Below, piece by piece: positions 1 through 5,207 of a DNA stretch of 8,061 bases (positions are counted from its first letter, which is position 1; each line of letters starts with the position of its first letter). The position numbers and the translations under genes are program-made. Location: contig CANPXI010000043.1 of NCBI GenBank assembly GCA_947585885.1, forward strand, positions 1-8,061, written 5' to 3'. The notes beneath the pieces are model-generated. The model saw only the letters and a program-made list of their open reading frames with translations. It was not told where the DNA came from and did no database searches. The DNA comes from an uncultured Bacilli bacterium (GTDB lineage Bacteria; Bacillota_I; Bacilli_A; RF39; UBA660).

Positions 1-1043
1 AGAGAACTGACTTTAGTACAGCATTTTCAGAAGCAAATGTATATTATGAAGATGATAAGTATACAGAAGATTTAGATAATAATGGTGATGGAGATAGAGT
101 ATATTATTGGACAGGAAATGTAACAGATAACTGGGTAAGTTTTGCAGGGTTCTACTGGAGAATAATCAGAACAAATGAAGATGGTGGTTTAAGACTGCTA
201 TATGCAGGAACAGCTGCAAATACAACTGAGGGATATATAAAGGAAACTAGTACTTCTACTTTTCAATATAATAATCTGTATAATAATTCAATGTATGTGG
301 GATACATGTATGGAACAACAGGAAGTGTTACTAATAATAGAACAAATCAAAGTACTTCAAGTCCAATAAAACAAAAAATAGATACTTGGTATTCTTCAAA
401 TATAGAAAAAAGTGATAATCAAGGTAATCAATATAGCGATTATGTAAGTAAAACAGCAATATATTGTAATGATAGAAGTAGTGATAAATATCAAGCAACA
501 AGTACAATGTACTATGCAGCAGGACAAAGACTAACAACAAATGCAGGAAGTACTTATGGAGGTATAAGTGATTATACAAATGCAAGGCCATCATTCAAAT
601 GTGGTACAACGTATAGTGGAGGTATGCATAGTGATGCAAACGATGCAGATAAATTCACAGCAAGTAATAGTGCAAAAATAGGTAATCAACTATTACAATA
701 TCCAGTAGCATTAATGACAGCAGACGAAGTAGCATTTGCAGGAGGAAGATATAGTACGAATTCACAAAATACTTATTACTATTTAAATAGCACTAATGGT
801 AGTGTCGTGGGTGACAAGTGGTGGTGGACAATGAGTCCGTATCTCTTCAACGGCAGCGCGGACGTGTTCGACGTGAACGGTTCAAGTCACCCTGGCACCT
901 TGAGCTACTACGGCGTCAACGGTTCGGGCGTCGTGCGTCCAGTACTTTCTCTGAAATCTTGTGTTCAGTTGTCTGGTAGTGGAACAAGTGATGATCCATA
1001 TATACCTCATATAGATGATACTTGTGTGGGTGAAGATAACTAA
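1..1043 (+). CDS. Surface-type protein with C-terminal lectin-like domain, probable DGR target; 5' partial
   Basis: The frame is open from the left edge (first full codon at 3), so the gene begins upstream; 346 residues are visible. The ATG at 291 is internal, because the sequence before it matches the paralog starting at 6965. Visible in order: a spacer rich in Asp, Asn and Tyr; a segment DNWVSFAGFYWRIIRTNEDG (residues about 44-63) shared with the paralog; a Ser/Thr/Asn-rich middle; and a C-terminal block with WWWTMSPY, then VVRPVLSLKS and a short acidic tail. A Trp-x-x-SP element followed by an RPxLSL element is typical of DUF6273 and FGE/C-type-lectin-like domains, including many DGR-diversified proteins. 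It is probably displayed outside the cell for ligand binding (inference, from the paralog's N-terminal anchor). Codons at 840-938 mostly end in C, quite unlike the rest of the gene. No LPXTG motif is seen. The family assignment is moderate; that this is a real gene is near certain. Confidence 0.85.
   Translation, partial: RTDFSTAFSEANVYYEDDKYTEDLDNNGDGDRVYYWTGNVTDNWVSFAGFYWRIIRTNEDGGLRLLYAGTAANTTEGYIKETSTSTFQYNNLYNNSMYVGYMYGTTGSVTNNRTNQSTSSPIKQKIDTWYSSNIEKSDNQGNQYSDYVSKTAIYCNDRSSDKYQATSTMYYAAGQRLTTNAGSTYGGISDYTNARPSFKCGTTYSGGMHSDANDADKFTASNSAKIGNQLLQYPVALMTADEVAFAGGRYSTNSQNTYYYLNSTNGSVVGDKWWWTMSPYLFNGSADVFDVNGSSHPGTLSYYGVNGSGVVRPVLSLKSCVQLSGSGTSDDPYIPHIDDTCVGEDN
279..514 (+). repeat. Direct repeat copy 1 (236 bp or more, identical to 7826-8061)
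   Basis: Read base by base, this stretch is identical to 7826-8061 at an offset of 7547. It starts abruptly: base 278 (G) already differs from 7825 (A), and upstream the two genes are only partly similar. The repeat encodes residues around NNSMYVGYMYGTTGSV through ATSTMY of both surface proteins, in frame. The right-hand copy is cut by the window end, so the true length is unknown. Confidence 0.95.
825..957 (+). other. Probable DGR variable region (VR) in the surface protein gene
   Basis: Bases 841-940 contain 61 G or C by direct count, inside an otherwise strongly AT-rich gene, and the reading frame stays open. Of the 33 codons from 840 to 938, 20 end in C, including many of the form NNC (ctc, ggc, agc, gac, cac, tac). 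This is what adenine mutagenesis of AAC codons in a template repeat would give. The last 20 bases of the patch (921-940) contain no adenine, as expected of an initiation-of-mutagenic-homing segment. The patch encodes the ligand-facing part of the lectin-like fold, between WWWTMSP and RPVLSL, near the C terminus, which is the usual VR position. The template repeat and reverse transcriptase are not in the window, so the call rests on composition, position and fold only. Confidence 0.6.
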
Positions 1044-1072
1044 AAGGTATTGGAGTATCTATTGCATAAATA

Positions 1073-1130
1073 AATACTAAAAGTGAATTGATTAAAGTTT
1101 AATTTGCAAACACTTTTAGTATTTTATATT
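1073..1130 (+). terminator. Intrinsic terminator after the first surface protein gene
   Basis: A perfect 13-bp inverted repeat, AATACTAAAAGTG (1073-1085) against CACTTTTAGTATT (1111-1123), encloses a 25-nt AT-rich loop and is followed by a T-rich run. It starts 30 bases after the stop codon. The large loop makes it less standard than the others in the window. Confidence 0.65.
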
Positions 1131-1152
1131 GCACAGCAAACAAAATTTATCG

Positions 1153-1182
1153 TTGATTTACATTATATTTTGATATTATAAT
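1153..1182 (+). promoter_or_regulatory. Predicted sigma-A promoter for the hypothetical-prs operon
   Basis: The -35 box is TTGATT (1153-1158) and the -10 box is a consensus TATAAT (1177-1182), with an 18-nt spacer. The -10 box lies 27 bases before the start codon at 1210, after the terminator of the preceding gene. Confidence 0.7.
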
Positions 1183-1209
1183 TGTATTGTAATAATAAGG
1201 AGAAGGTTA

Positions 1210-1578
1210 ATGAATTGTTTTAGTAAAAATAAAGAAATAGTTAAGATTTGTAAGAATTATTATGATATAGTTAATAGTGAAATAGGAGAAAATGATAAGG
1301 TAACTTATAAAATTATTAGATTATATGAAGATTTTATTTTTGGACAAGATATTATTACTAAAAGAGAAGTAGAAAAATTAGAGTTAATTGATAAGATTAT
1401 GTATAAATTTATAAGTGATAGTAGATTTAAGAAAGAATTATGTGATTATTTTTTGCATATTAGAGTTAATTCTGGTGTTAGTGATTTAGCTAGTTATGTA
1501 GCAGGTAAAATGATAGAATTCTTTAATGAATATAAAGATATTTATACAAGAAATATTTATATTCCTAGATGGATATAG
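1210..1578 (+). CDS. Hypothetical protein, 122 residues
   Basis: I do not recognise this protein. It starts at ATG 1210 with AAGGAG at 1197-1202, seven bases upstream, and has a predicted promoter directly before it. The sequence is Lys/Ile/Tyr/Asp/Glu-rich, looks largely alpha-helical, and has no signal peptide or membrane segment, so it is probably a small cytoplasmic protein. It has two cysteines near the N terminus (residues 3 and 14) and one more, not arranged as a metal site. Codon use matches its neighbours. It ends 24 bases before the prs start, with no terminator between, so the two are probably cotranscribed; a link to nucleotide metabolism is only a guess from that. The clean promoter, SD and codon bias make it a credible gene. 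Confidence 0.8.
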   Translation: MNCFSKNKEIVKICKNYYDIVNSEIGENDKVTYKIIRLYEDFIFGQDIITKREVEKLELIDKIMYKFISDSRFKKELCDYFLHIRVNSGVSDLASYVAGKMIEFFNEYKDIYTRNIYIPRWI

Positions 1579-1602
1579 TTTGTAGGTAGTACGGAGGGTT
1601 TT

Positions 1603-2724
1603 ATGGATAATAGTTTAAGATTGATAGTATTTAAGAGTGCAGAAGATTTAGGAAATAAGGTAGATGAATATCTACTTAATAAGTTTGGTTATACTAAGTC
1701 AGATGGGTACTCTTTTATTGTGCCTGTTAAAGAGAATTTCTTTGAGGATGGACACTTAAAGGTAGAAATAGATGGGTCTATTAGAGGAAAAGATTTGTTT
1801 TTTATAACTGATATTGGAAATTATTCTTTAACTTATAATATGCATGGATTTACTAATCATACAAGTCCTAATGATTTAATGATGGAACTTAAAGATGGTA
1901 TTGGAGCATGTAATTGTCATGCAAAAAGTATAAATATAGTTATGCCTCTTTTGTATGCAGGACGTCAACACAGGAGAATTACTAGAGAAAATTTAATGTG
2001 TGGAATGAATTTAAGGGAACTTGATAATCTTGCTAAGATTAAGTCATTTATTACTTTTGATGCACATGATCAAGGAGTAGAACATGCTGTTAGTCATATG
2101 GAGTTTGATAATTTTTATGCTACTAATACTATTTTAGATAAATTTATTGATGACTTAAGTATAGAAGAACTTAAAAAAATTGTTTTTGTAGCGCCTGATA
2201 ATGGGGCTACTGGAAGAAGAAATGTTTATTTAAATAGTTTTAATTCTAGTTGTATTCATAGGGAAGCTGGTAGTTTTGTTAAACAAAGAGATTATAATCA
2301 TTTTGTAGATGGAAAATATCCTGTTATTAGTCATGATTACTCTGGTAATCAAAATTTGGAAGGTTTTACTGCTATAGTAAGTGATGATATAATTTCTAGT
2401 GGTGGAAGTATGTTTGATGTAATAGATGAGTTAAATAAAAGAGGAGTAAGTAATATTTATCTTGTAACTACTTATGCTTTGTTTACAAGAGGTATAGATA
2501 AATTTAATCTATACTATAAATCTGGTAAATTTAAAGGACTTTATACAACTAATTTATCTTATATACCTAAAGAGTTTTTAGAGTATGAATGGTTACATGT
2601 GTGTGACTGCTCAGAACAACTTGCTGATATTATTTATAATATACATAATGATTTATCTATATCGGAAATATTACATGATAAATCAGGACCAATTAGAAAG
2701 TTAGAAAATAAGTTTAGACATTAA
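1603..2724 (+). CDS. prs: Ribose-phosphate pyrophosphokinase (PRPP synthetase), long form
   Basis: This cytoplasmic enzyme makes 5-phosphoribosyl 1-pyrophosphate from ribose 5-phosphate and ATP, feeding purine, pyrimidine, histidine, tryptophan and NAD synthesis. At 373 residues it is longer than the classical form of about 315 and resembles the long Clostridia-type variant. Visible motifs: YAGRQHRR (118-125), matching the ATP-binding RQDRK region; TFDAHDQ (151-157), matching the DLHA metal-binding segment; FVAPDNGATGRR (195-206), matching VSPDxGGxxRA; a VKQRD flexible-loop element (226-230) keeping the Lys-x-Arg spacing; and the PRPP loop VSDDIISSGGS (259-269), where classical enzymes have DDxxDTxGT. 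A strong SD (GGAGGG, 1593-1598) precedes ATG 1603. It follows the 122-residue gene in one transcription unit, and the terminator stem begins inside its stop region. The Ser-for-Thr/Asp changes in the PRPP loop are, from memory, normal in the long variant, so activity is expected. Confidence 0.9.
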   Translation: MDNSLRLIVFKSAEDLGNKVDEYLLNKFGYTKSDGYSFIVPVKENFFEDGHLKVEIDGSIRGKDLFFITDIGNYSLTYNMHGFTNHTSPNDLMMELKDGIGACNCHAKSINIVMPLLYAGRQHRRITRENLMCGMNLRELDNLAKIKSFITFDAHDQGVEHAVSHMEFDNFYATNTILDKFIDDLSIEELKKIVFVAPDNGATGRRNVYLNSFNSSCIHREAGSFVKQRDYNHFVDGKYPVISHDYSGNQNLEGFTAIVSDDIISSGGSMFDVIDELNKRGVSNIYLVTTYALFTRGIDKFNLYYKSGKFKGLYTTNLSYIPKEFLEYEWLHVCDCSEQLADIIYNIHNDLSISEILHDKSGPIRKLENKFRH

Positions 2725-2746
2725 CTATTTATTAGTTAATTTTTTT
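2721..2746 (+). terminator. Intrinsic terminator after prs
   Basis: TTAACTA (2721-2727) pairs perfectly with TAGTTAA (2733-2739) around a 5-nt loop and runs into seven T residues (2740-2746). The 5' arm overlaps the prs stop codon at 2722-2724. Confidence 0.75.
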
Positions 2747-2751
2747 CTACG

Positions 2752-2780
2752 TTTACAATAATTTAAATTTTTAGTATAAT
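2752..2780 (+). promoter_or_regulatory. Predicted sigma-A promoter of argS
   Basis: TTTACA (2752-2757) and consensus TATAAT (2775-2780) are separated by exactly 17 bases. A start site near 2787 would leave only about 12 leader bases before GTG 2799, so the SD lies almost at the mRNA 5' end. This leaves no room for a T-box or other leader regulation of argS. Confidence 0.75.
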
Positions 2781-2786
2781 TTTTTG

Positions 2787-2794
2787 TAGGTGAT
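2787..2794 (+). promoter_or_regulatory. Ribosome binding site deciding the argS start
   Basis: TAGGTGAT contains the SD core AGGTGA (2788-2793), six bases upstream of GTG 2799. The alternative GTG at 2790 lies inside this SD and has only T-rich sequence upstream, so 2799 is the better start. Confidence 0.65.
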
Positions 2795-2798
2795 TAGT

Positions 2799-4472
2799 GT
2801 GATAGATATTATTACAGAAGCTTTAAAAGGTGTTTTTATAGATTTAGGACTTGAAGACTATTTAAGAGTGTCTTATAGTGATAAAGCAGATGCACAAATT
2901 AATAGTGTTTTTATGATTAGTAAAGATAAAGGTGTAAGTCCTAGAGAAATAGGAGAAGTTATAGTAGAAAAAATTAATAGTATGGATAACTTTAGTGATT
3001 ATTTTAGGGATGTTACTTTTGTTATGCCTGGGTTTATTAATATTAATTTAAGTGATAAGTTTATTAATGATTTTATTAATAATGGATATTATAAGAGTTT
3101 AGTTAAAGATAAAAAATTATATTTTTTAGATTATGGTGGACCCAATATAGCAAAACCCCTTCATATTGGACATTTAAGACCTGCAATTATTGGTGAAAGT
3201 TTAAAGAGAATTTTAAAGTATAAGGGTCATAATGTTATAGGAGACGTTCATTTAGGTGATTACGGTTTACAAATTGGACAAGTTATATACGGAATAGTTA
3301 GTGAAAATAAGGGAGTAGATGATATTAATATAGATTACCTTAACTATATTTATCCTAAGATGAGTGCTTTATGTAAGAGTGATGAGAATGTATATAATGA
3401 ATGCAAAAAAGTTACTTTAGATTTTCAAAATGGAAATGATAGATATATAGAGATTTATAAAAGAATAAAAGAAGTAAGTGTTAGTGATATTAAGAGAATT
3501 TATAATTATTTAGGGGTTTCTTTTGATTTATGGCTTGGAGAAAGTGATGCTGAACCATTTATTAGTGTTGTAAAAAAAGAGTTAGATGAAAAAGGGTTAT
3601 TAAAGCTTGATGATGGGGCTTTGGTAGTAGACGTTAAAAAGGACTCAGATAATAAAGAGATGCCACCTTGTTTAATAGAAAAAAGTGATGGAAGTAATGG
3701 ATACCCAGTAACAGACGTTGCGACTATTTATGACAGGGTACATGAATATAACCCAGACTATATTTTGTATGTAGCAGATGCTAGACAAAGTTTACATTTT
3801 GAACAAGTTTTTAGAGTATCTGAATTAATGGGACTAACTAGTAAAGCACATCTTGAGCATATTAGTTTTGGTACTATTAATGGAAGGGACGGTAAACCAT
3901 TTAAGACAAGAAGTGGGGATGCATTAAAGTTAGATTTATTATTTAGTGAAGTAAAAGAAAACTTTTTATCTAAAAGAGAAGAAAATAAGAATATGAGTAA
4001 TACAGATATAGATAAAATAGTTAATGCTATTATAAAATATGCTGATTTACAAAATAATAGAGAAAAGAATTATAATTTTGATATTTCTAAGTTTAGTGAA
4101 GTAAGTGGTAAAACTGGACCATATATTTTATATAGTGCTCTTAGAGTAAGAAAGTTGCTTCTTCAAAATGAAAGAGTAGAAAGTAAGTTAAGTGATAAAA
4201 TATATAGTGAAGTAGATAGAAATTTAAGACTTAGAATTATGGAATTTGATAAGTATTTAGATAAAGCAATAGAAGAAAGAATGCCTTCATATGTTGGAGA
4301 ATATTTATATTTACTAAGTGACTCATTAAATAGTTTTTATGAAAGTGTTAATATTAGTAAAGTTAATAATAAAGAAGAAAAGAATGAATACTTAAATCTT
4401 TTAAAAATAGCTTATGATATTTTAGTAGATGCACTTGATTTACTTATTATAGAGCTACCTAGTGTTATGTAA
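2799..4472 (+). CDS. argS: Arginine--tRNA ligase (arginyl-tRNA synthetase)
   Basis: This class I synthetase charges tRNA-Arg with arginine in the cytoplasm. With GTG 2799 as start it has 557 residues, normal for the family. In order: an N-terminal ArgRS-specific domain (about 1-85); the Rossmann catalytic core opening at YGGPNIAKPLHIGHLR (about 112-127) with the HIGH signature at 122-125; GDVHLGDYGLQIG (about 148-160); VADARQSLHFEQVF (about 325-338); and GKPFKTRSGDALKLD (about 365-379), which stands where other class I enzymes have KMSKS. The last part, with TGPYILYSALRVRKLL (about 439-454), is the DALR anticodon-binding helical domain. A longer reading from GTG 2790 would add three residues but overlaps the SD. 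It has its own promoter and terminator and faces a tRNA-Arg gene 41 bases downstream on the other strand. Confidence 0.95.
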   Translation: MIDIITEALKGVFIDLGLEDYLRVSYSDKADAQINSVFMISKDKGVSPREIGEVIVEKINSMDNFSDYFRDVTFVMPGFININLSDKFINDFINNGYYKSLVKDKKLYFLDYGGPNIAKPLHIGHLRPAIIGESLKRILKYKGHNVIGDVHLGDYGLQIGQVIYGIVSENKGVDDINIDYLNYIYPKMSALCKSDENVYNECKKVTLDFQNGNDRYIEIYKRIKEVSVSDIKRIYNYLGVSFDLWLGESDAEPFISVVKKELDEKGLLKLDDGALVVDVKKDSDNKEMPPCLIEKSDGSNGYPVTDVATIYDRVHEYNPDYILYVADARQSLHFEQVFRVSELMGLTSKAHLEHISFGTINGRDGKPFKTRSGDALKLDLLFSEVKENFLSKREENKNMSNTDIDKIVNAIIKYADLQNNREKNYNFDISKFSEVSGKTGPYILYSALRVRKLLLQNERVESKLSDKIYSEVDRNLRLRIMEFDKYLDKAIEERMPSYVGEYLYLLSDSLNSFYESVNISKVNNKEEKNEYLNLLKIAYDILVDALDLLIIELPSVM

Positions 4473-4510
4473 AAAAGCCTTAAGGGTAAACCTTAAAGCT
4501 TTTCTTTTTT
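4473..4510 (+). terminator. Terminator of argS, probably bidirectional with the tRNA gene
   Basis: AAAAGC-C-TTAAGG pairs with CCTTAA-A-GCTTTT (one mismatch) around the loop GTAAA and is followed by C and six T residues (4505-4510). The opposite strand also ends the stem in a T run, so the same hairpin can stop transcription arriving from the convergent tRNA gene. Confidence 0.85.
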
Positions 4511-4513
4511 ATT

Positions 4514-4589
4514 TGGCGTCCCCGACTAGATTCGAACTAGCGACACCCACCTTAGGAGGGTGGTGCTCTTCCAGCTGAGCTACGAGGAC
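4514..4589 (-). tRNA. tRNA-Arg, anticodon CCU
   Basis: The minus strand folds as a complete cloverleaf. The acceptor stem is GTCCTCG with CGGGGAC (one G-T pair). The D arm is GCTC...GAGC. The anticodon stem is CCACC/GGTGG with loop CTCCTAA, giving anticodon CCT, which reads AGG (Arg). The T arm is CTAG-type with the TTCGAAT loop, and the discriminator is G. CCA is encoded (4514-4516). AGG is a minority Arg codon here (AGA dominates), though it does occur, for example in prs. The gene lies convergent to argS, the gene for the enzyme that charges it. Confidence 0.95.
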
Positions 4590-4597
4590 GTGATTTA

Positions 4598-4626
4598 ATT
4601 ATAACACTCTTTTATTTTTAGTGAAA
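4598..4626 (-). promoter_or_regulatory. Predicted promoter of tRNA-Arg
   Basis: On the minus strand, -35 TTTCAC (4626-4621) is followed after 17 bases by -10 TATAAT (4603-4598). An extended TG dinucleotide precedes the -10. Transcription would start about at 4591, two bases before the tRNA 5' end, so the 5' leader is nearly absent. Confidence 0.7.
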
Positions 4627-4668
4627 TATTTATTGAAAATTTATTAATATCTTTATTTTAAAACCATT

Positions 4669-4698
4669 AAAAAAGTAGCCATAAAAGACTACTTTTTT
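4669..4698 (-). terminator. Terminator of the putative small RNA
   Basis: AAAAAAGTAG (4669-4678) and CTACTTTTTT (4689-4698) form a perfect 10-bp stem around a 10-nt loop. On the minus strand it ends in six T residues. It is symmetric and could also work on the plus strand, but no plus-strand gene lies before it. Confidence 0.75.
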
Positions 4699-4778
4699 AA
4701 GCGGCTAATGCGCCAACACGGGTTTGATCCAATATATATATTAGACCAAGTATAGATATAATAATTATATCTAATTAC
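4669..4778 (-). ncRNA. Putative orphan small RNA, about 110 nt
   Basis: The minus strand has a good promoter (4813-4785), a terminator (4698-4669) and no sensible reading frame between. From the 5' end the transcript would hold a perfect hairpin AGATATAA-TTA-TTATATCT (4772-4754) and a long hairpin TTGGTC...GATCAA (4749-4724) with an AT-rich stem. Next comes a GC-rich single-stranded or short-hairpin stretch, ACCCGTGTTGGCGCATTAGC (4722-4703), that stands out in this AT-rich intergenic DNA, then the terminator hairpin. I could not match it to 6S RNA, SRP RNA, RNase P RNA, tmRNA, a T-box or a known riboswitch class from memory. It may be a regulatory RNA or a conserved RNA family of this lineage. 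The exact ends are estimates. Confidence 0.5.
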
Positions 4779-4784
4779 GAAAAG

Positions 4785-4813
4785 ATTATACCAAAAATAT
4801 ATATAAAAGTAAA
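4785..4813 (-). promoter_or_regulatory. Predicted promoter of the putative small RNA
   Basis: On the minus strand, -35 TTTACT (4813-4808), a 17-nt spacer and a consensus TATAAT (4790-4785) preceded by TGG, an extended -10. It is divergent from the arsR promoter at 4847-4875, and only about 33 bases separate the two -35 boxes. Confidence 0.65.
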
Positions 4814-4846
4814 TAATTGTTAAAAGCATATATTTAATTATTTTTC

Positions 4847-4875
4847 TTGACTTAAGGTATTAGTAGATATAAAAT
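4847..4875 (+). promoter_or_regulatory. Predicted promoter of the arsR-nifS-nifU operon
   Basis: -35 TTGACT (4847-4852) and -10 TAAAAT (4870-4875) have a 17-nt spacer; TATAAA at 4868 is an alternative with 15. The start site would fall at about 4882, inside the operator palindrome, so a bound repressor would block initiation. Confidence 0.7.
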
Positions 4876-4882
4876 GAATATG

Positions 4883-4896
4883 TGAACAGATGTTCA
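4883..4896 (+). promoter_or_regulatory. ArsR/SmtB-type operator
   Basis: TGAACA-GA-TGTTCA is a perfect 6-2-6 inverted repeat within ATGTGAACAGATGTTCATAA. It matches the well-known ArsR/SmtB operator core (TGAA-N6-TTCA with alternating AT flanks) bound by zinc sensors such as SmtB and CzrA. It sits between the -10 box and the SD of the arsR gene, indicating autoregulation of the whole operon. Confidence 0.75.
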
Positions 4897-4911
4897 TAAA
4901 AGGAGATATAT

Positions 4912-5205
4912 ATGAATATGCATACTTTAGTTAATGTTAATGATTTGTCGGAATTTTTTAAGGTTTTTTCTGATGAGACAAGACTTAGAATTTTAGATAC
5001 TTTAATAGATAAAGAAAAATGTGTAAGTGAGATAGCAGAAGAAGTAGGGATGAGTTCTTCGTGTGTAAGTCATCAACTAAAGAATTTAAGAAGCCTTAAT
5101 TTAGTTAAGACTACTAAGAATGGACAAAATGTTATGTATTCTATAAGTGATGAACATATTAAGATTATTTTAGAGTATGGTATTGAGCATATAAAGGAGA
5201 AGTGA
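4912..5205 (+). CDS. ArsR/SmtB-family metal-sensing repressor, zinc-type
   Basis: A 97-residue winged-helix DNA-binding repressor, normal length for the family. FKVFSDETRLRILDTL (about 16-31) is the classic ArsR opening. The recognition helix-turn-helix spans about 38-62 (VSEIAEEVGMSSSCVSHQLK), followed by the wing at about 64-78. The last helix carries Asp80, His82, His93 and Glu96, the exact D-x-H-x10-H-x2-E alpha-5 signature of zinc sensors (SmtB/CzrA class). The alpha-3 region has only one Cys (Cys37) and lacks the CxC of arsenic, cadmium or lead sensors. It is therefore likely to release DNA when zinc (or cobalt/nickel) is high. The SD AGGAG (4901-4905) is 6 bases before ATG 4912. It overlaps the next frame and lies just downstream of a matching operator, so it probably controls itself, nifS and nifU. 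Effector specificity is inferred from the motif. Confidence 0.88.
   Translation: MNMHTLVNVNDLSEFFKVFSDETRLRILDTLIDKEKCVSEIAEEVGMSSSCVSHQLKNLRSLNLVKTTKNGQNVMYSISDEHIKIILEYGIEHIKEK
5194..5199 (+). promoter_or_regulatory. Ribosome binding site deciding the nifS start
   Basis: AAGGAG lies 8 bases before ATG 5208 but only 2 bases before the alternative GTG 5202, which overlaps the arsR stop codon. The spacing favours ATG 5208, whose product begins directly with the family-typical MIYLDNAATT. Confidence 0.7.
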
Positions 5206-5207
5206 GT

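Noticed and set aside
291..293. ATG 291 as start of the first surface gene
   Set aside because: The frame is open upstream to the window edge and that sequence is homologous to the coding region of the paralog, so 291 is internal.
331..594. Minus-strand open frame of 87 codons inside the surface protein gene
   Set aside because: It is a shadow of the plus-strand gene, with Tyr/Leu/His-rich low-complexity product and no SD. The plus frame is supported by a paralog.
841..940. GC-rich patch considered as horizontally acquired DNA
   Set aside because: It is too short and too exactly bounded within one reading frame and one domain. The codon pattern and position fit a DGR variable region better, although transfer is not excluded.
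2790..2798. GTG 2790 as argS start
   Set aside because: This GTG overlaps the SD that serves GTG 2799 and has no SD of its own.
3157..3936. argS suspected to be defective for lack of a KMSKS motif
   Set aside because: Many arginyl-tRNA synthetases lack a canonical KMSKS; the GKPFKTRSGD segment here is the family's usual replacement.
4701..4730. GC-rich piece considered as a tRNA fragment or minus-strand peptide
   Set aside because: It does not form acceptor or T arms of a tRNA, and any peptide read through it is short and lacks a start with SD. The promoter and terminator around it fit a small RNA better.
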